This document shows positions 18,198 to 26,486 of a stretch of 64,000 nt of DNA, in pieces. The stretch comes from Bauldia sp. (GTDB lineage Bacteria; Pseudomonadota; Alphaproteobacteria; Rhizobiales; Kaistiaceae). The translations under genes were made by a program, and so were the position numbers. The stretch's first letter is position 1, and the number at the start of each line of letters is the position of its first letter. Where the stretch lies: assembly GCA_028284325.1 (NCBI GenBank), contig JANQRX010000003.1, positions 62,001-126,000 on the forward strand, read 5' to 3'. The notes below the pieces were generated by a model, which did not search any database, was not told the DNA's origin, and was given only the letters and a program-made list of their open reading frames with translations.

Positions 18198-18792
18198 CGC
18201 GCACTTTGCTCCCCTGTTGTCTGAAGGCCGAGAGGTCATCGTCGAGTTCGGCCCGCTCTGCCCGTTCCCAGTCTTCGTCGCCGGACCGCCAGGATGGCGC
18301 CCAGGTCAGCCGCGAGAGCCGCGCGGGATGGCCGACAATGCCGGCCAGCACCGCGGCGGCCCGCTGGGCCAGCCGATCCGCCAGCGCACTTTCCGCTAGC
18401 GGCAGCGGCACCGGCTGCCCGATCGACGCCAGCGCATCGCGCATGCCAGCACTTGTCTCCAACGCGTCGTTGACGCCCTGTACGAAGCCGCGAAGGCCCG
18501 TCTCGGCGGCGCCGATGGCGGTCAGGCGCCGCTCCTCCAGATCGACAAGTCGTTGCGCCGCCCGACGTCGGCGGCGGGCGCGTTTCGCTTCCGCGTCCCG
18601 TTCGTCACGCAGCGCAATCTCGGCAAGCGCGGCTTTGATGGCCGCGATCCTCTGTTCGGCGGCTGCGAGAGTCGCGTGATCGAAAGCACGCCCGTCCAAC
18701 AGCGCCACCCCCTGCTCGCGGCGCAAGGCTTCGACCTCGGCCCGTGCCTCCTCCAGCGCCTTGACGTCGACGGTCATGGTCTCGCTCACCAT
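18184..18792 (-). CDS. Coiled-coil phage protein
   Basis: A protein of about 202 residues. Residues 8-90 are highly charged and helical with heptad-like patterning (LEEARAEVEALRREQ, RDAEAKRARRRRRAAQRLVD), followed by a less charged domain and an acidic C-terminus. The ATG at 18792 follows the previous stop by 6 bp, and an in-frame TTG at 18798 is also possible. It sits directly after the gp14-like gene and may be an internal or ejection component; that is inference from gene order. Confidence 0.55.
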   Translation of the reverse strand: MVSETMTVDVKALEEARAEVEALRREQGVALLDGRAFDHATLAAAEQRIAAIKAALAEIALRDERDAEAKRARRRRRAAQRLVDLEERRLTAIGAAETGLRGFVQGVNDALETSAGMRDALASIGQPVPLPLAESALADRLAQRAAAVLAGIVGHPARLSRLTWAPSWRSGDEDWERAERAELDDDLSAFRQQGSKVRDGDR

Positions 18793-18798
18793 CGCCAA

Positions 18799-19251
18799 TC
18801 ACCCGTATCTGCGGAAAAGAGAGGAGACACCGCTGATGATGGAGCGGGTGGCGCCGAACCGCGCATCCTGCATGGCCGCCTCGCCGCTCATCCGCGACGC
18901 GGCCGCCGAGTTGCGAAGGTCCGCGGCGCGGGTGTCGCCGCCATAGCGCGCCAGCCCCTCGCGGTAGCGACCTTCCCGGTCGCCCGCGGCGCGAAGCCTG
19001 AGCGCGGTGGGATCGCCGCCGGAAAATCCCGACGCGGCCTGCATCGCCTGCAGGCGCGACAGGGCGAGGCGACGCTCTCGCGCCAGCTTCTCCGCGTCGC
19101 GCTGAGCGATTGCCTTGGCCTCGCCGGCTCGGACCTCGTCACGCGCTGCCTCGAATTGTGCAGCCTTTTGACGCGCCTGGCCCGCGGCCAGCGTGCCCGC
19201 CGCCGAAACGAAGGAGCCCAGCGCCGACATGACGCCGCCTATGCCTGCCAT
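18799..19251 (-). CDS. Internal virion protein (T7 gp14-like)
   Basis: A 150-residue protein with an N-terminal Gly/Ala-rich hydrophobic helix (GGVMSALGSFVSAAGTLAAG). A long helical region follows (AAQFEAARDEVRAGEAKAIA, RLALSRLQAMQAASGFSGGD). This architecture matches small podovirus internal or ejection proteins that form part of the channel through the outer membrane during infection. It follows the nozzle and GNAT-like genes, as expected for T7-like order, and overlaps the GNAT-like gene by 13 bp. Confidence 0.65.
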   Translation of the reverse strand: MAGIGGVMSALGSFVSAAGTLAAGQARQKAAQFEAARDEVRAGEAKAIAQRDAEKLARERRLALSRLQAMQAASGFSGGDPTALRLRAAGDREGRYREGLARYGGDTRAADLRNSAAASRMSGEAAMQDARFGATRSIISGVSSLFRRYG

Positions 19252-19631
19252 CTGAAACGTCCTTTCATGGTCGGATCGGGTTTGAAGCCGAGCCAGGTAA
19301 GAAACCGCGAAGCGGTCGGTCGCGCCGGGTCAGCCATTGCGAACACCGTCGTCCCGCTTTCGCCGGCCCGTTCGGCCTCGCGCGCCAGGACCATCCGCGC
19401 CGCGCGCACCAGGGCGAGACGATAGTGCTCACCCGCCGGCGTCAGATCGCAGAAGGCGAGCCTTCGGCCGTTGATCCGGGCAACGCCACCGCAGCCGACC
19501 AGGCGTCCCCCGGCTTCGCCGACCCAGGCGTTCAATGTCGGTGTATGCTGCGCTCGCGGGCCGTAGAAGACGGCAAGGTCCTCGCGCGATGCCGGTCGTA
19601 TGACGATCGGCGGCAAACGAGGCGCCTCCAC
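19239..19631 (-). CDS. Phage GNAT-fold protein (gp13-like position)
   Basis: A 130-residue protein with a reduced GNAT-like pattern: IRPASREDLAVFYG at the start, LNAWVGEAGGRLVGCGGVAR in the middle and RFLTWLGFKPDP near the end. Small acetyltransferase-fold proteins occupy the slot between the nozzle and gp14-like genes in several podoviruses. The acetyl-CoA loop is not well formed, so catalysis is doubtful. The GTG start directly abuts the stop of the nozzle gene. Confidence 0.6.
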   Translation of the reverse strand: MEAPRLPPIVIRPASREDLAVFYGPRAQHTPTLNAWVGEAGGRLVGCGGVARINGRRLAFCDLTPAGEHYRLALVRAARMVLAREAERAGESGTTVFAMADPARPTASRFLTWLGFKPDPTMKGRFRWQA

Positions 19632-22514
19632 TCAGATCTTGTCCTGCGTCCTGAGCGACGGAATGGCCGCCATGACCGTCACCGGTCGCGGCGCCCGCGC
19701 GCGCAGGAACAGCCGCGCATCGGGATTCCAGACGCCAGGAAAACTCATCGACGCCTGGTCGAACTGGTCGAAGACGACAGTGTCGGCGCTTTCTTCCATC
19801 GCACGCCCTTTGAAGACGATCCCGCGCGGCAGGCGGTCGAGCGTGCCCTCGTCCGGACCGAAGGCGAGACCGTCGTTGTGCGTGTCCGCGAGGATGAAGC
19901 CCACATGGTCCACCCGCTTCGGCTGACTGAGAGCGGTCCCCGCCGCCGACGCGTAGGCGAGCTTGGTGGAGAGAAACCGCCCGTCATAGGGCAAGCCGAT
20001 CACCGCCGTCTCGACCGCGTCGGGCAAGGTGATCTGACCGGAGGAAACCGTGAATGTCGCCTGGTCGCCATTGGCATCGTCGGGGCTGTAGTCGCGCCCG
20101 TCCGCCCACACGATCACCACCTCGCCTTCAAGGTGGCTGAGACCGGTCAGGATCGAGGTGGCGACTCCCGAGTAGAGGGTATGGGCGTCGGCCAGCCGGC
20201 CGAGCGCCGGCGTCAGTTCCACATAGCTCGCCGCGGCCGATAGCGTGACCGCACCGTCGGCAACGGCCAGGTTCTCGATCTTGTCACCATCCGCGTCGCG
20301 GACGGTAACAACCGTGTCGTCGGCGAAAGGAAGTCCGGTGATCGTCGTCGTCGTCGCGCCGTCATGGATCGCGGTGGCGAAATGGCACGCACGCTCCGCG
20401 GCCCATCTCTCAAGGAACCGAACAGTCGCGCCGTTCACCGTTCGCTTGACGTGATAGTAGACGGCGTCTTCTTCGGCGCCGGGCAAGACGGCCGCTTTCT
20501 CAACCGTGCCGCTTGTCTCGAACGTCGACCAGGCCAGCACCTCCTCCTCGGCTTCGTAGGTCAGGATGGCGACGCGGCCGTCGGCCAGCACGCAGTGGAC
20601 GCGCGTGTCCGGCTGTCGCTGCACCGCCACCGACACGACGCCGGGCTCGAGGACGTCGGGCGCGAGCAGGGTCAGTTCCTTGCTCTGGTAGTCGCCGGCG
20701 GTGAAGTCGTGGGTCAGCAGGAACAACCGCCGGCCCGACCGCTGCACGAAGACGCCGCGCGTGTCGACGGTCACCGCGCGGACATTGGCCGCACCCTGGG
20801 TCGAGACCGACTTCGCCGTGTTGTTGGTCGGCGTCAGCGGATCGTCGAAGGACGGTGAGCGGACCGCGATCTCGCTGCCGGCGGTGCCGATGATCTGCCG
20901 CAGCACCGGCAGTGCGAAGTAGACCCGGTCGACCGGCCCGCGTCCGATCGAACGCACGATCGGTCCGGAATCCCCCTCCGTCGTATCGTCGTAGTTGTGA
21001 TAGTCGTCGGAAACCGAGGCGAACAACTGCGTGCCGCCGAACCACCACAGCCGCCCTTCGTAGATGTTGACGGCGCTTGGCCAGCTTTGCGCACTCGACC
21101 ACCAGCCCTCCTGCCAGACGTCCATGGCATCGGTCGTCGTGAACGGCGTCAGCACAGCCACCTCGACCGACGTCGGAGACGTGTAGGCCGTGATCCTCGC
21201 GACGCCCGTCTTGCCGTCGCCGTCATAGGTCACGGTCGCAGTCACGTTGCCGGAGGTGTGGTCGCCGTCGGGAAACCCGATCCGGTACCAGACGTTCACA
21301 TTGTCGTCGGCGTCGTCGACATTGGTCGTCGTGTTGGTGGTGATCGTCGCCACCGTCCGGAAGCCGGTGTCCGGCCCGGTGTAGCTCCGCTGCACACGCA
21401 GATTCCCCGACCACGTGCCGGTGGTGACCACGACGGAACGCCGCTCGGTGGTGGAGCCGATGCCGGTCACCTGCCACACCTCGGACCATGCGCCGTCGCG
21501 GCCGATGGTGTAGACGCCCGACTGGCCGTTGGTGAAGCCGCGGATCAGCGCCCCGACATGGGCCGAGGTGAAGAAATCCAGATCGCTGGTCATGGTGGTG
21601 TCGCCGCGGGTGGCGGCAACCTTGAGGCGCGCGCCGCTGGTCCGCGCCGGCAGGAACGGCCCGTTGTCGGCGTCGTAGTCGACCACCGACCAGGAGCGCC
21701 CGGTGCCGCGGCGCTCGATGCGCTGCTGCTTCACGCCGGCCGCGGCCACGAACATGACGTCGGCCGACTGGTCGAAGCGAATGTTGTCGAGATCGGCCAT
21801 CGCCCACGGCGCCGTCAACGCAACCACGCCGGCGCTTTCCACCGCGATCGACGCGACGATCGCATCCACCTCGGTGGCCGACTGGAACGTCAGATGAAAG
21901 TCGCCCGTCGGCGTGAACGCCAGGCTGTGGCGACCGGTTCTGAGCGTCGTTTCGCGCACATAGTCGTCGGCGCCGGCGGACGTGCCGCACCGGAGGGTCA
22001 CCGGCCCGCGGCTTACGTGGATCGCCAGCCCGTGCTCGGTGTCGGCATCGCCGCCAGCCACCCAGACCGTGCCCCGGCATCGCGCCAGGCCGCCGATCTG
22101 GTTGCCGTTGAGCACCAGCCCCGTTCCGCCGAAGGTCAGCGACCCGCCATCGGCGGACGCATCGGTCCAGCCGGTGGAGGTCGCGAACGTACCGTTCGAG
22201 ATGCTGGTAGCGACCGATGGGCGCGCGAGCAGCGCGTCGTCGATCCAGATGCGCACCCGCCCGTCGGTGACCTCGATCAGCGCGGTCTGGTCCGTCGCCG
22301 CGACGAACTCCAGCCACGCCGCGCTCTCATGATCGTGCGACGCACCGAGATAGTGCGTACCGGGTCGGAGCCGCATCGCCCCTTGCGTTTTCGGCAGCCA
22401 GTTGGTCATGGTCTCCGCCGACAGGCGCGTGCGTTCCACGTCGGTCCGCGCCAGCGCCAGCGGCGAGATGATGCCGCGGTTGAACGCGATCATGTCCGGA
22501 TTGAGCTTGGGCAT
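19632..22514 (-). CDS. Tail nozzle / tail tubular protein B-like
   Basis: A 960-residue protein, the largest phage product here. The N-terminus IAFNRGIISPLALARTDVER, followed by NWLPKTQGAMRLRPGTHYLG, is the mark of podovirus tail tubular B (gp12-like) proteins, which form the nozzle through which DNA leaves. The middle is beta-rich, including a jelly-roll-like insertion. It follows tail tubular A with a 6-bp gap, the usual order. Length is above T7 gp12 (~790) because of the inserted domain around residues 100-250. Confidence 0.82.
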   Translation of the reverse strand: MPKLNPDMIAFNRGIISPLALARTDVERTRLSAETMTNWLPKTQGAMRLRPGTHYLGASHDHESAAWLEFVAATDQTALIEVTDGRVRIWIDDALLARPSVATSISNGTFATSTGWTDASADGGSLTFGGTGLVLNGNQIGGLARCRGTVWVAGGDADTEHGLAIHVSRGPVTLRCGTSAGADDYVRETTLRTGRHSLAFTPTGDFHLTFQSATEVDAIVASIAVESAGVVALTAPWAMADLDNIRFDQSADVMFVAAAGVKQQRIERRGTGRSWSVVDYDADNGPFLPARTSGARLKVAATRGDTTMTSDLDFFTSAHVGALIRGFTNGQSGVYTIGRDGAWSEVWQVTGIGSTTERRSVVVTTGTWSGNLRVQRSYTGPDTGFRTVATITTNTTTNVDDADDNVNVWYRIGFPDGDHTSGNVTATVTYDGDGKTGVARITAYTSPTSVEVAVLTPFTTTDAMDVWQEGWWSSAQSWPSAVNIYEGRLWWFGGTQLFASVSDDYHNYDDTTEGDSGPIVRSIGRGPVDRVYFALPVLRQIIGTAGSEIAVRSPSFDDPLTPTNNTAKSVSTQGAANVRAVTVDTRGVFVQRSGRRLFLLTHDFTAGDYQSKELTLLAPDVLEPGVVSVAVQRQPDTRVHCVLADGRVAILTYEAEEEVLAWSTFETSGTVEKAAVLPGAEEDAVYYHVKRTVNGATVRFLERWAAERACHFATAIHDGATTTTITGLPFADDTVVTVRDADGDKIENLAVADGAVTLSAAASYVELTPALGRLADAHTLYSGVATSILTGLSHLEGEVVIVWADGRDYSPDDANGDQATFTVSSGQITLPDAVETAVIGLPYDGRFLSTKLAYASAAGTALSQPKRVDHVGFILADTHNDGLAFGPDEGTLDRLPRGIVFKGRAMEESADTVVFDQFDQASMSFPGVWNPDARLFLRARAPRPVTVMAAIPSLRTQDKI

Positions 22515-22520
22515 GATCGT

Positions 22521-23129
22521 TCACCGCGCCGTCGAGCCGGCGCGCGCCCGCGCCCAGCCGCCGGTCGGCGGCCGTCGCGGGGTGGCGTCGTTCATCGCGT
22601 CCTTGTTGAGCGCGTTGCGCCTGGCGGTCCGCACCGCCCGCGCCAGCACCTCGGACTTGGAGGCGTTCTGGGTCAGGCGCTCGACCACCCGCAGCGCCAG
22701 CGAGAGTTCGGCAAAGCGTGTGAAACTCCGCGGCCAGCGCGTGAGATCGCCGCCCCAGGCGGCATCGTCGGAGACGTAGCGCACGTAGATGGGGTCCTCG
22801 TCGGCCGCCCAGATGCCGGCCTCGTCGGCGTAGCGTGCCAGCGCCGTGGACAGATACGGATCGGTCGAAAGACCGACCGTCCGTACCCAGTCGTCGGGCT
22901 TGTCGAACACCTTGGTGAAGCCGAAGCCGGGCGTGACGTCCGGGTCGGCGTCGAGCCGCACGGTGCGGATCGCGAAGTTCCACTGTCCCGCCTCCAGGCA
23001 GTCGTCGACAACGTCGTCGTAGACGGCGTCCAGCACCCGCCGCGGCTCGCGGTTCTCGGCCAGCGACGCAAGCTGCCGGTCGCCGATCTCGGTGAGCGCG
23101 GCGTTGTACAGTCCAAGTTTGGTGGCCAT
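22521..23129 (-). CDS. Tail tubular protein A-like (gp11-like adaptor)
   Basis: A 202-residue adaptor between portal and nozzle. The N-terminus (MATKLGLYNAALTEIGDRQL, then RRVLDAVYDDVVDDCLEAGQ, WNFA) is the widespread pattern of podovirus tail tubular A proteins, and EDPIYVRYVSDDAAWG is another conserved block. The C-terminus is basic. The ATG at 23129 gives the family-typical start; a longer frame exists but is unsupported. Upstream (23,130-23,289) is a non-coding gap with an AT-richer stretch. Confidence 0.85.
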   Translation of the reverse strand: MATKLGLYNAALTEIGDRQLASLAENREPRRVLDAVYDDVVDDCLEAGQWNFAIRTVRLDADPDVTPGFGFTKVFDKPDDWVRTVGLSTDPYLSTALARYADEAGIWAADEDPIYVRYVSDDAAWGGDLTRWPRSFTRFAELSLALRVVERLTQNASKSEVLARAVRTARRNALNKDAMNDATPRRPPTGGWARARAGSTAR

Positions 23130-23289
23130 CGGCAACCTCGCGGGCAGGCGCGCACGGACCGGCAACCGGGCGCGGAGCCGCGGCCGGTGACGATCGGGTT
23201 TGCGTGCTGGTGGGTTGATGTTCGGGCAAATGACGCTTCACGAACGCGCCGTCGGCCTCAGCCTATATTTCGGTAGCCGCGGCTTCCGA

Positions 23290-23637
23290 TCAACCAAAAA
23301 AGCGCAGGCCCGGCCGCGGCGAGCGCGAACGGTGTTTGTCGTGATCGTCGAGAGCGGTGACCAGGCGCCGGTATTCCTTCTGCACCCCCTCGTCCCGCCA
23401 GTAGCTGCGGGCCTCGTTGGCCATCATGTGCTCGATCTCGCCCTTGCGGCGGCGGAGGACGGCGACGTCGGTCGCAGCCTCGCCGCGTGTGCGGGGACGC
23501 GACCCTTGGCGCTCGAGGCTCTCTCGCAGCCTGTCCGGCGCGCCGCGCGTGCGCTCCGGCGTGACGAACTCACGACCGGGGACAGGCGGCCTCAGGTCCG
23601 CTTCGAACGGTTCCGGCGCCCGCAACCGTGGCCTCAA
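23290..23637 (-). CDS. C-terminal part of a frameshifted wall-hydrolase effector, with scaffold-like motif
   Basis: The open frame shown starts at a TTG, but the same frame stays open upstream to about 23,880, overlapping the SleB gene. There it encodes RRQFTSEIEIGNHTFLL, which looks like the missing end of the SleB domain. It continues with a Pro/Arg-rich linker containing two 40-residue repeats. Residues 64-93 hold EIEHMM...YWRDEGVQKEYRRL, a close match to the scaffold C-terminus and to the three papain-like cargo proteins, and it ends in GLRFFG like them. I infer that 23290-24221 was once a single gene of about 310 residues. Either it is now broken, or one base is wrong in the sequence. 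Confidence 0.6.
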   Translation of the reverse strand: MRPRLRAPEPFEADLRPPVPGREFVTPERTRGAPDRLRESLERQGSRPRTRGEAATDVAVLRRRKGEIEHMMANEARSYWRDEGVQKEYRRLVTALDDHDKHRSRSPRPGLRFFG

Positions 23638-23796
23638 CCGAGGAAGGGGCGGCGGTGGTGCATCTGCGGCAGCGGGTTCGAACGGTGGCGCGCCAGGGGT
23701 CCGCTTCGGCGAAAGGAACTCGCGGCCGGGCCCGGGGTGTCTCAGCTCCGCCTCGAAGGGTTCCGGCGCCCGCAGCAGCGGCCGCAGTCGCGGCAG
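23527..23796 (-). repeat. Two copies of a 120-bp coding repeat, period 150 bp
   Basis: Copies at 23677-23796 and 23527-23646 encode LPRLRPLLRAPEPFEAELR... and LPRLRPRLRAPEPFEADLR..., each followed by PGREF(L/V)(S/T)P. The repeat forms the Pro-rich linker of the frameshifted SleB-type effector. Confidence 0.8.
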
Positions 23797-23807
23797 GGGT
23801 GGTGTAG

Positions 23808-24221
23808 TCAGGAGAAACGTGTGGTTACCAATCTCGATTTCACTGGTGAACTGACGGCGCGCCGTTGGGCGCCGTGTGCCGGTACGTGGAAGAACAGGGC
23901 TCCGCCCGTTGGATCTTCATCCAGCCGTGCCGCCGCCCGCTCAACGATCTCACGCGCGAGCTGATATTGCTCCGGCGTGAACAGCCGATCCATCGCTATG
24001 CGATTGCCACCAGGTAGACCGCGCAGAGCGTTCCACGTCGAAAACTGGAGTCTCTCCTGGGATACGTCAGCCAGCGCGTCAGGGAAGTCAGAATCAAGGG
24101 CACGGTTCATGATGACATGGGCAACTGCGCGCATACCCTCTTCCCCCTCGCCGACGGCCTCGCCTAGGATGGTGCGCGCGGCAACGTCGATGTCGCGTTC
24201 GGTTAGTCTGAGCGTTGTCAT
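23808..24221 (-). CDS. SleB-type cell-wall hydrolase domain (N-terminal part of frameshifted effector)
   Basis: A 137-residue product with the SleB/Hydrolase_2 fold: ERDIDVAARTILGEAVGEGE, then RAVAHVIMNRA with the catalytic Glu in ILGEA, FSTWN and GGALFFHVPAHG. SleB enzymes cleave peptidoglycan glycan strands. The last ~20 residues (QRRAVSSPVKSRLVTTRFS) do not fit the family, whereas the -1 frame at that point does, so the gene appears frameshifted near 23,880-23,900. No canonical slippery heptamer is visible. It is divergent from two secreted-protein genes starting 28 bp away. Confidence 0.78.
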   Translation of the reverse strand: MTTLRLTERDIDVAARTILGEAVGEGEEGMRAVAHVIMNRALDSDFPDALADVSQERLQFSTWNALRGLPGGNRIAMDRLFTPEQYQLAREIVERAAARLDEDPTGGALFFHVPAHGAQRRAVSSPVKSRLVTTRFS

Positions 24222-24248
24222 AGTCTGAACCTCTGGTTGGTGAGCTGG

Positions 24249-24644
24249 ATGCGAAGAGTGGGTTTGAAGTTGGTTGGCGCGGTGATCGTCGGCATCGGGG
24301 CGACGATTTCGGCTATCGAAGCTGCAAAGGGCGATGTGATTGCGAGCGTGACGCACGACAAGTGTATGGGCGTCGTGGAGTCCTGTGAGCCTGGTGGGCC
24401 CTGCTACGTCAACATCACCATCTTTGGCGAAGATGCTCAGCGCATCATCGACGCCATGAAACAAGACGATGCCCGCACCTCCCGCCCGCGCGCGCGACCG
24501 GGGTACGAGACCCACACGAGTCTCGACCGCGCCCTGTTCTGTGTCGAGGAGAAGGAACCCGGGCCGACATGCAACCTTCTGTACAACGTCCGCGTTGGTC
24601 AGATTGAAGTGAACCCGGATTGCGGAGCCGGTCGATTCGACTGA
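24249..24644 (+). CDS. Small secreted cysteine-rich protein, copy 1 (candidate immunity protein)
   Basis: A 131-residue protein with an N-terminal signal peptide (LKLVGAVIVGIGATISAIEA). The mature part has six cysteines (DKC, ESC, GGPC, LFC, PTC, DCG), probably forming disulfides in the periplasm. VESCEPGGPCYVNITI and THTSLDRALFCVEEKEPGP are shared with the next gene, its paralogue. It is divergent from the SleB-type hydrolase with 27 bp between starts. I infer an inhibitor/immunity role from export, tandem duplication and this pairing; no family was recognised. Confidence 0.7.
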   Translation: MRRVGLKLVGAVIVGIGATISAIEAAKGDVIASVTHDKCMGVVESCEPGGPCYVNITIFGEDAQRIIDAMKQDDARTSRPRARPGYETHTSLDRALFCVEEKEPGPTCNLLYNVRVGQIEVNPDCGAGRFD

Positions 24645-24682
24645 AGCGGATGGCGCGAACCAGAGTAGGTGAGCCGATCACA

Positions 24683-25075
24683 ATGCGAGCATCAAGGTGG
24701 CGTTTGGCTGGCGCAGTGATCGCCAGCATCGGGGCGACGATTCTGGGTGTCGAAGCAGCGAACGCCGACGTGATTGCGACCGTGACGCACGACAGGTGCA
24801 CGCATGTGGTGGAATCGTGCGAGCCTGGTGGGCCCTGCTACGTCAACATCACCATTCTTGGCGAAAGCGCTCAGCGCATCATCGACGCCATGAAGCAAGG
24901 CGATGCCCGCACGTCACGCCCCGCACGACCAGGCTACGAGACCCACACCAGTCTCGATCGCGCCCTGTTCTGCGTCGAGGAGAAGGAGCCTGGACCGACA
25001 TGCACGCTTCAGTACGACGTGCGCGTGGGACAGATTGAAGTGATCCCGGACTGCGGCTTCGGCATATTCGACTGA
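24683..25075 (+). CDS. Small secreted cysteine-rich protein, copy 2 (candidate immunity protein)
   Basis: A 130-residue paralogue of the preceding gene, sharing the six-cysteine pattern and long identical stretches (VESCEPGGPCYVNITI, GYETHTSLDRALFCVEEKEP). The signal peptide is RLAGAVIASIGATILGVEAA. The ATG at 24683 has AGGTGAG upstream; an in-frame ATG at 24650 would give a longer, less signal-like start. Tandem duplication of an exported protein beside a wall hydrolase is typical of immunity genes. A hairpin follows the stop. Confidence 0.7.
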   Translation: MRASRWRLAGAVIASIGATILGVEAANADVIATVTHDRCTHVVESCEPGGPCYVNITILGESAQRIIDAMKQGDARTSRPARPGYETHTSLDRALFCVEEKEPGPTCTLQYDVRVGQIEVIPDCGFGIFD

Positions 25076-25118
25076 AGCGGATGGCGCAATCCACCGCAGA
25101 TCGGATGACCGGCGCGAA

Positions 25119-25143
25119 GCGGCGCGCCGGGATAGCGCGCCGC
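25119..25143 (+). terminator. Possible terminator hairpin after the secreted-protein pair
   Basis: A 9-bp perfect stem GCGGCGCGC/GCGCGCCGC with a 7-nt loop lies 44 bp past the second secreted-protein stop. The run after it (CCCGTTTG) is poor in T, so termination may be weak. Confidence 0.35.
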
Positions 25144-25168
25144 CCCGTTTGTCGTTGTCCCGCAGACG

Positions 25169-25411
25169 CTAGGCGAGCGTCGCCGCGCTGATGCCGGTGG
25201 CCGAGGCCACGTTGTGCACCGTGCAGGTCGGTGTCGCCGTGTCGACCACGATCATGACGTCGTTGGCCTTCAGGCCGAAGGTCGCACCGTCGGCGAAGTA
25301 CCCCGCCGCGTCCACCGCCGTGTGGGCGTCGGCCGAGGCGTAGTACCAGACCGCCGGGCCGCCGCCGACGCCGGGGATCAGGCACCTGAGACCGGTGTTG
25401 GAATATGCCAT
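25169..25411 (-). CDS. Small capsid-associated phage protein
   Basis: An 80-residue protein directly downstream of the major capsid gene (13 bp gap). The pattern AVWYYASADAHTAVDAAGYF followed by GLKANDVMIVVDT recurs in small proteins next to major capsid genes in many phages, where a decoration or head-stabilising role is suspected but not shown here. ATG start. Confidence 0.68.
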   Translation of the reverse strand: MAYSNTGLRCLIPGVGGGPAVWYYASADAHTAVDAAGYFADGATFGLKANDVMIVVDTATPTCTVHNVASATGISAATLA

Positions 25412-25424
25412 CTGTCAGTCTCCC

Positions 25425-26264
25425 CTACGAAGCCACATACGCCGAGCCGTCGTGCAGGATCTGCACCACGCCCGAGTTCTGCAGGAGCTTGGAGCCCATG
25501 TAGACGGAGCAGCGACAGAAGGAGTAGTCGTCCTCCTCGTCGTAGCCGACCGAGGTCGACATGCCGTCCTTGTTCACCCCGTGACCGATCGAGTCGCGGT
25601 GGAACAGGTAGCACTTCTCCGAGCTCGTCCCGACACCGGTCAGGTTCGGGTGGACGATCCAGTTGATGCCCATCCAGCGGAAGTAGCGCCGTGCCGGTCC
25701 GGCGAACGGCTTCACCTCCACGTAGTCGCCCGAGCCGAACTCGGTCGTCTGCATCAGATAGGCCCGGAACGCCGGGGTGATGAGGCCGAAGATGTTCTCC
25801 TCGTCCTCGATCGGCACCTCGGCGTTGCCCAGGATCGTCTGCGCCTTGGCCACCAGCGCCAGGCTCGCCGTGGTGGCGGTGCCGGTGTCGTTGGTGGCCG
25901 TGTCGAGCTGGGCGATGACGTCCGCGTCAACCTTGCGGTTGATCACGCCCATCGTGGTCTCCTGCATGATCCGGCGCTGGTCGCCCTGGCTTGCGAAGAT
26001 GTTGAAGCCGGTCTTGCGCACCTTGTCGTGCCATTCCTGCAGGGTGGCGGACGCCTGGGTGAGGTTGTCGGCGCGCGCGGGGATAAGCCCGTTCACGCCG
26101 CGCGTCACCGCCGTCGCGCCGTTGGAATCGGCGACGAGGAACGTCGCCGTATTCCCGTGGATGACCGCCTCGGTCGCAACGCTGGCTCTGAGAAGCGACT
26201 GCTTGGTCTCAAAGCCGGCGATGAACTCCTGGCGGTACTGCGTCTGATACGCAGTCTCTGCCAT
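25425..26264 (-). CDS. Major capsid protein
   Basis: A protein of about 279 residues in the usual position downstream of scaffold (with cargo genes between). It has the N-terminal helix region MAETAYQTQYRQEFIAGFET, the block RRIMQETTMGVINRKVDADV and a central LITPAFRAYLMQTTEFGSGD, as in podovirus-type HK97-fold coat proteins. ATGs occur at 26270 and 26264. AAAGGAC is spaced properly (7 nt) only for the second, which I chose. The C-terminal region ends in GVVQILHDGSAYVAS. Confidence 0.82.
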   Translation of the reverse strand: MAETAYQTQYRQEFIAGFETKQSLLRASVATEAVIHGNTATFLVADSNGATAVTRGVNGLIPARADNLTQASATLQEWHDKVRKTGFNIFASQGDQRRIMQETTMGVINRKVDADVIAQLDTATNDTGTATTASLALVAKAQTILGNAEVPIEDEENIFGLITPAFRAYLMQTTEFGSGDYVEVKPFAGPARRYFRWMGINWIVHPNLTGVGTSSEKCYLFHRDSIGHGVNKDGMSTSVGYDEEDDYSFCRCSVYMGSKLLQNSGVVQILHDGSAYVAS

Positions 26265-26486
26265 AGCCATGTCCTTTCTGGCTGGTTGAGTGAAGCGATC
26301 GTCGCGGTTGGCCGGCAGGTGCCGCGCGGGTTGGCCGGCCCGCCCGTCAGGGGAGACGAGCAGAGCCGGCGCCGCGCGGTGTCCCGCAGGGGCGTTCCGA
26401 AAGCTGGTGGTGAGCCGCCGCCAGGGCCGCGCTCAGCGCGGGTTGTCCGGCGGGGGAATTAGTAGGGGAAGAGGATGGGCTGAAGG

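Noticed and set aside
20997-23276. A 759-codon open frame on the plus strand opposite the nozzle and tail tubular genes
   Set aside because: Arg/Gly/His-rich composition, no recognisable domain and exact opposition to well-supported phage genes; a shadow frame of GC-rich DNA.
23527-23796. Spaced repeats that could suggest a CRISPR array or VNTR
   Set aside because: Only two copies, in frame, coding for a Pro-rich linker; no spacer structure and no cas genes.
23870-23900. Programmed -1 frameshifting to join the SleB domain to its tail
   Set aside because: No X-XXY-YYZ slippery heptamer or strong downstream pseudoknot is apparent; mutation or sequence error is simpler.
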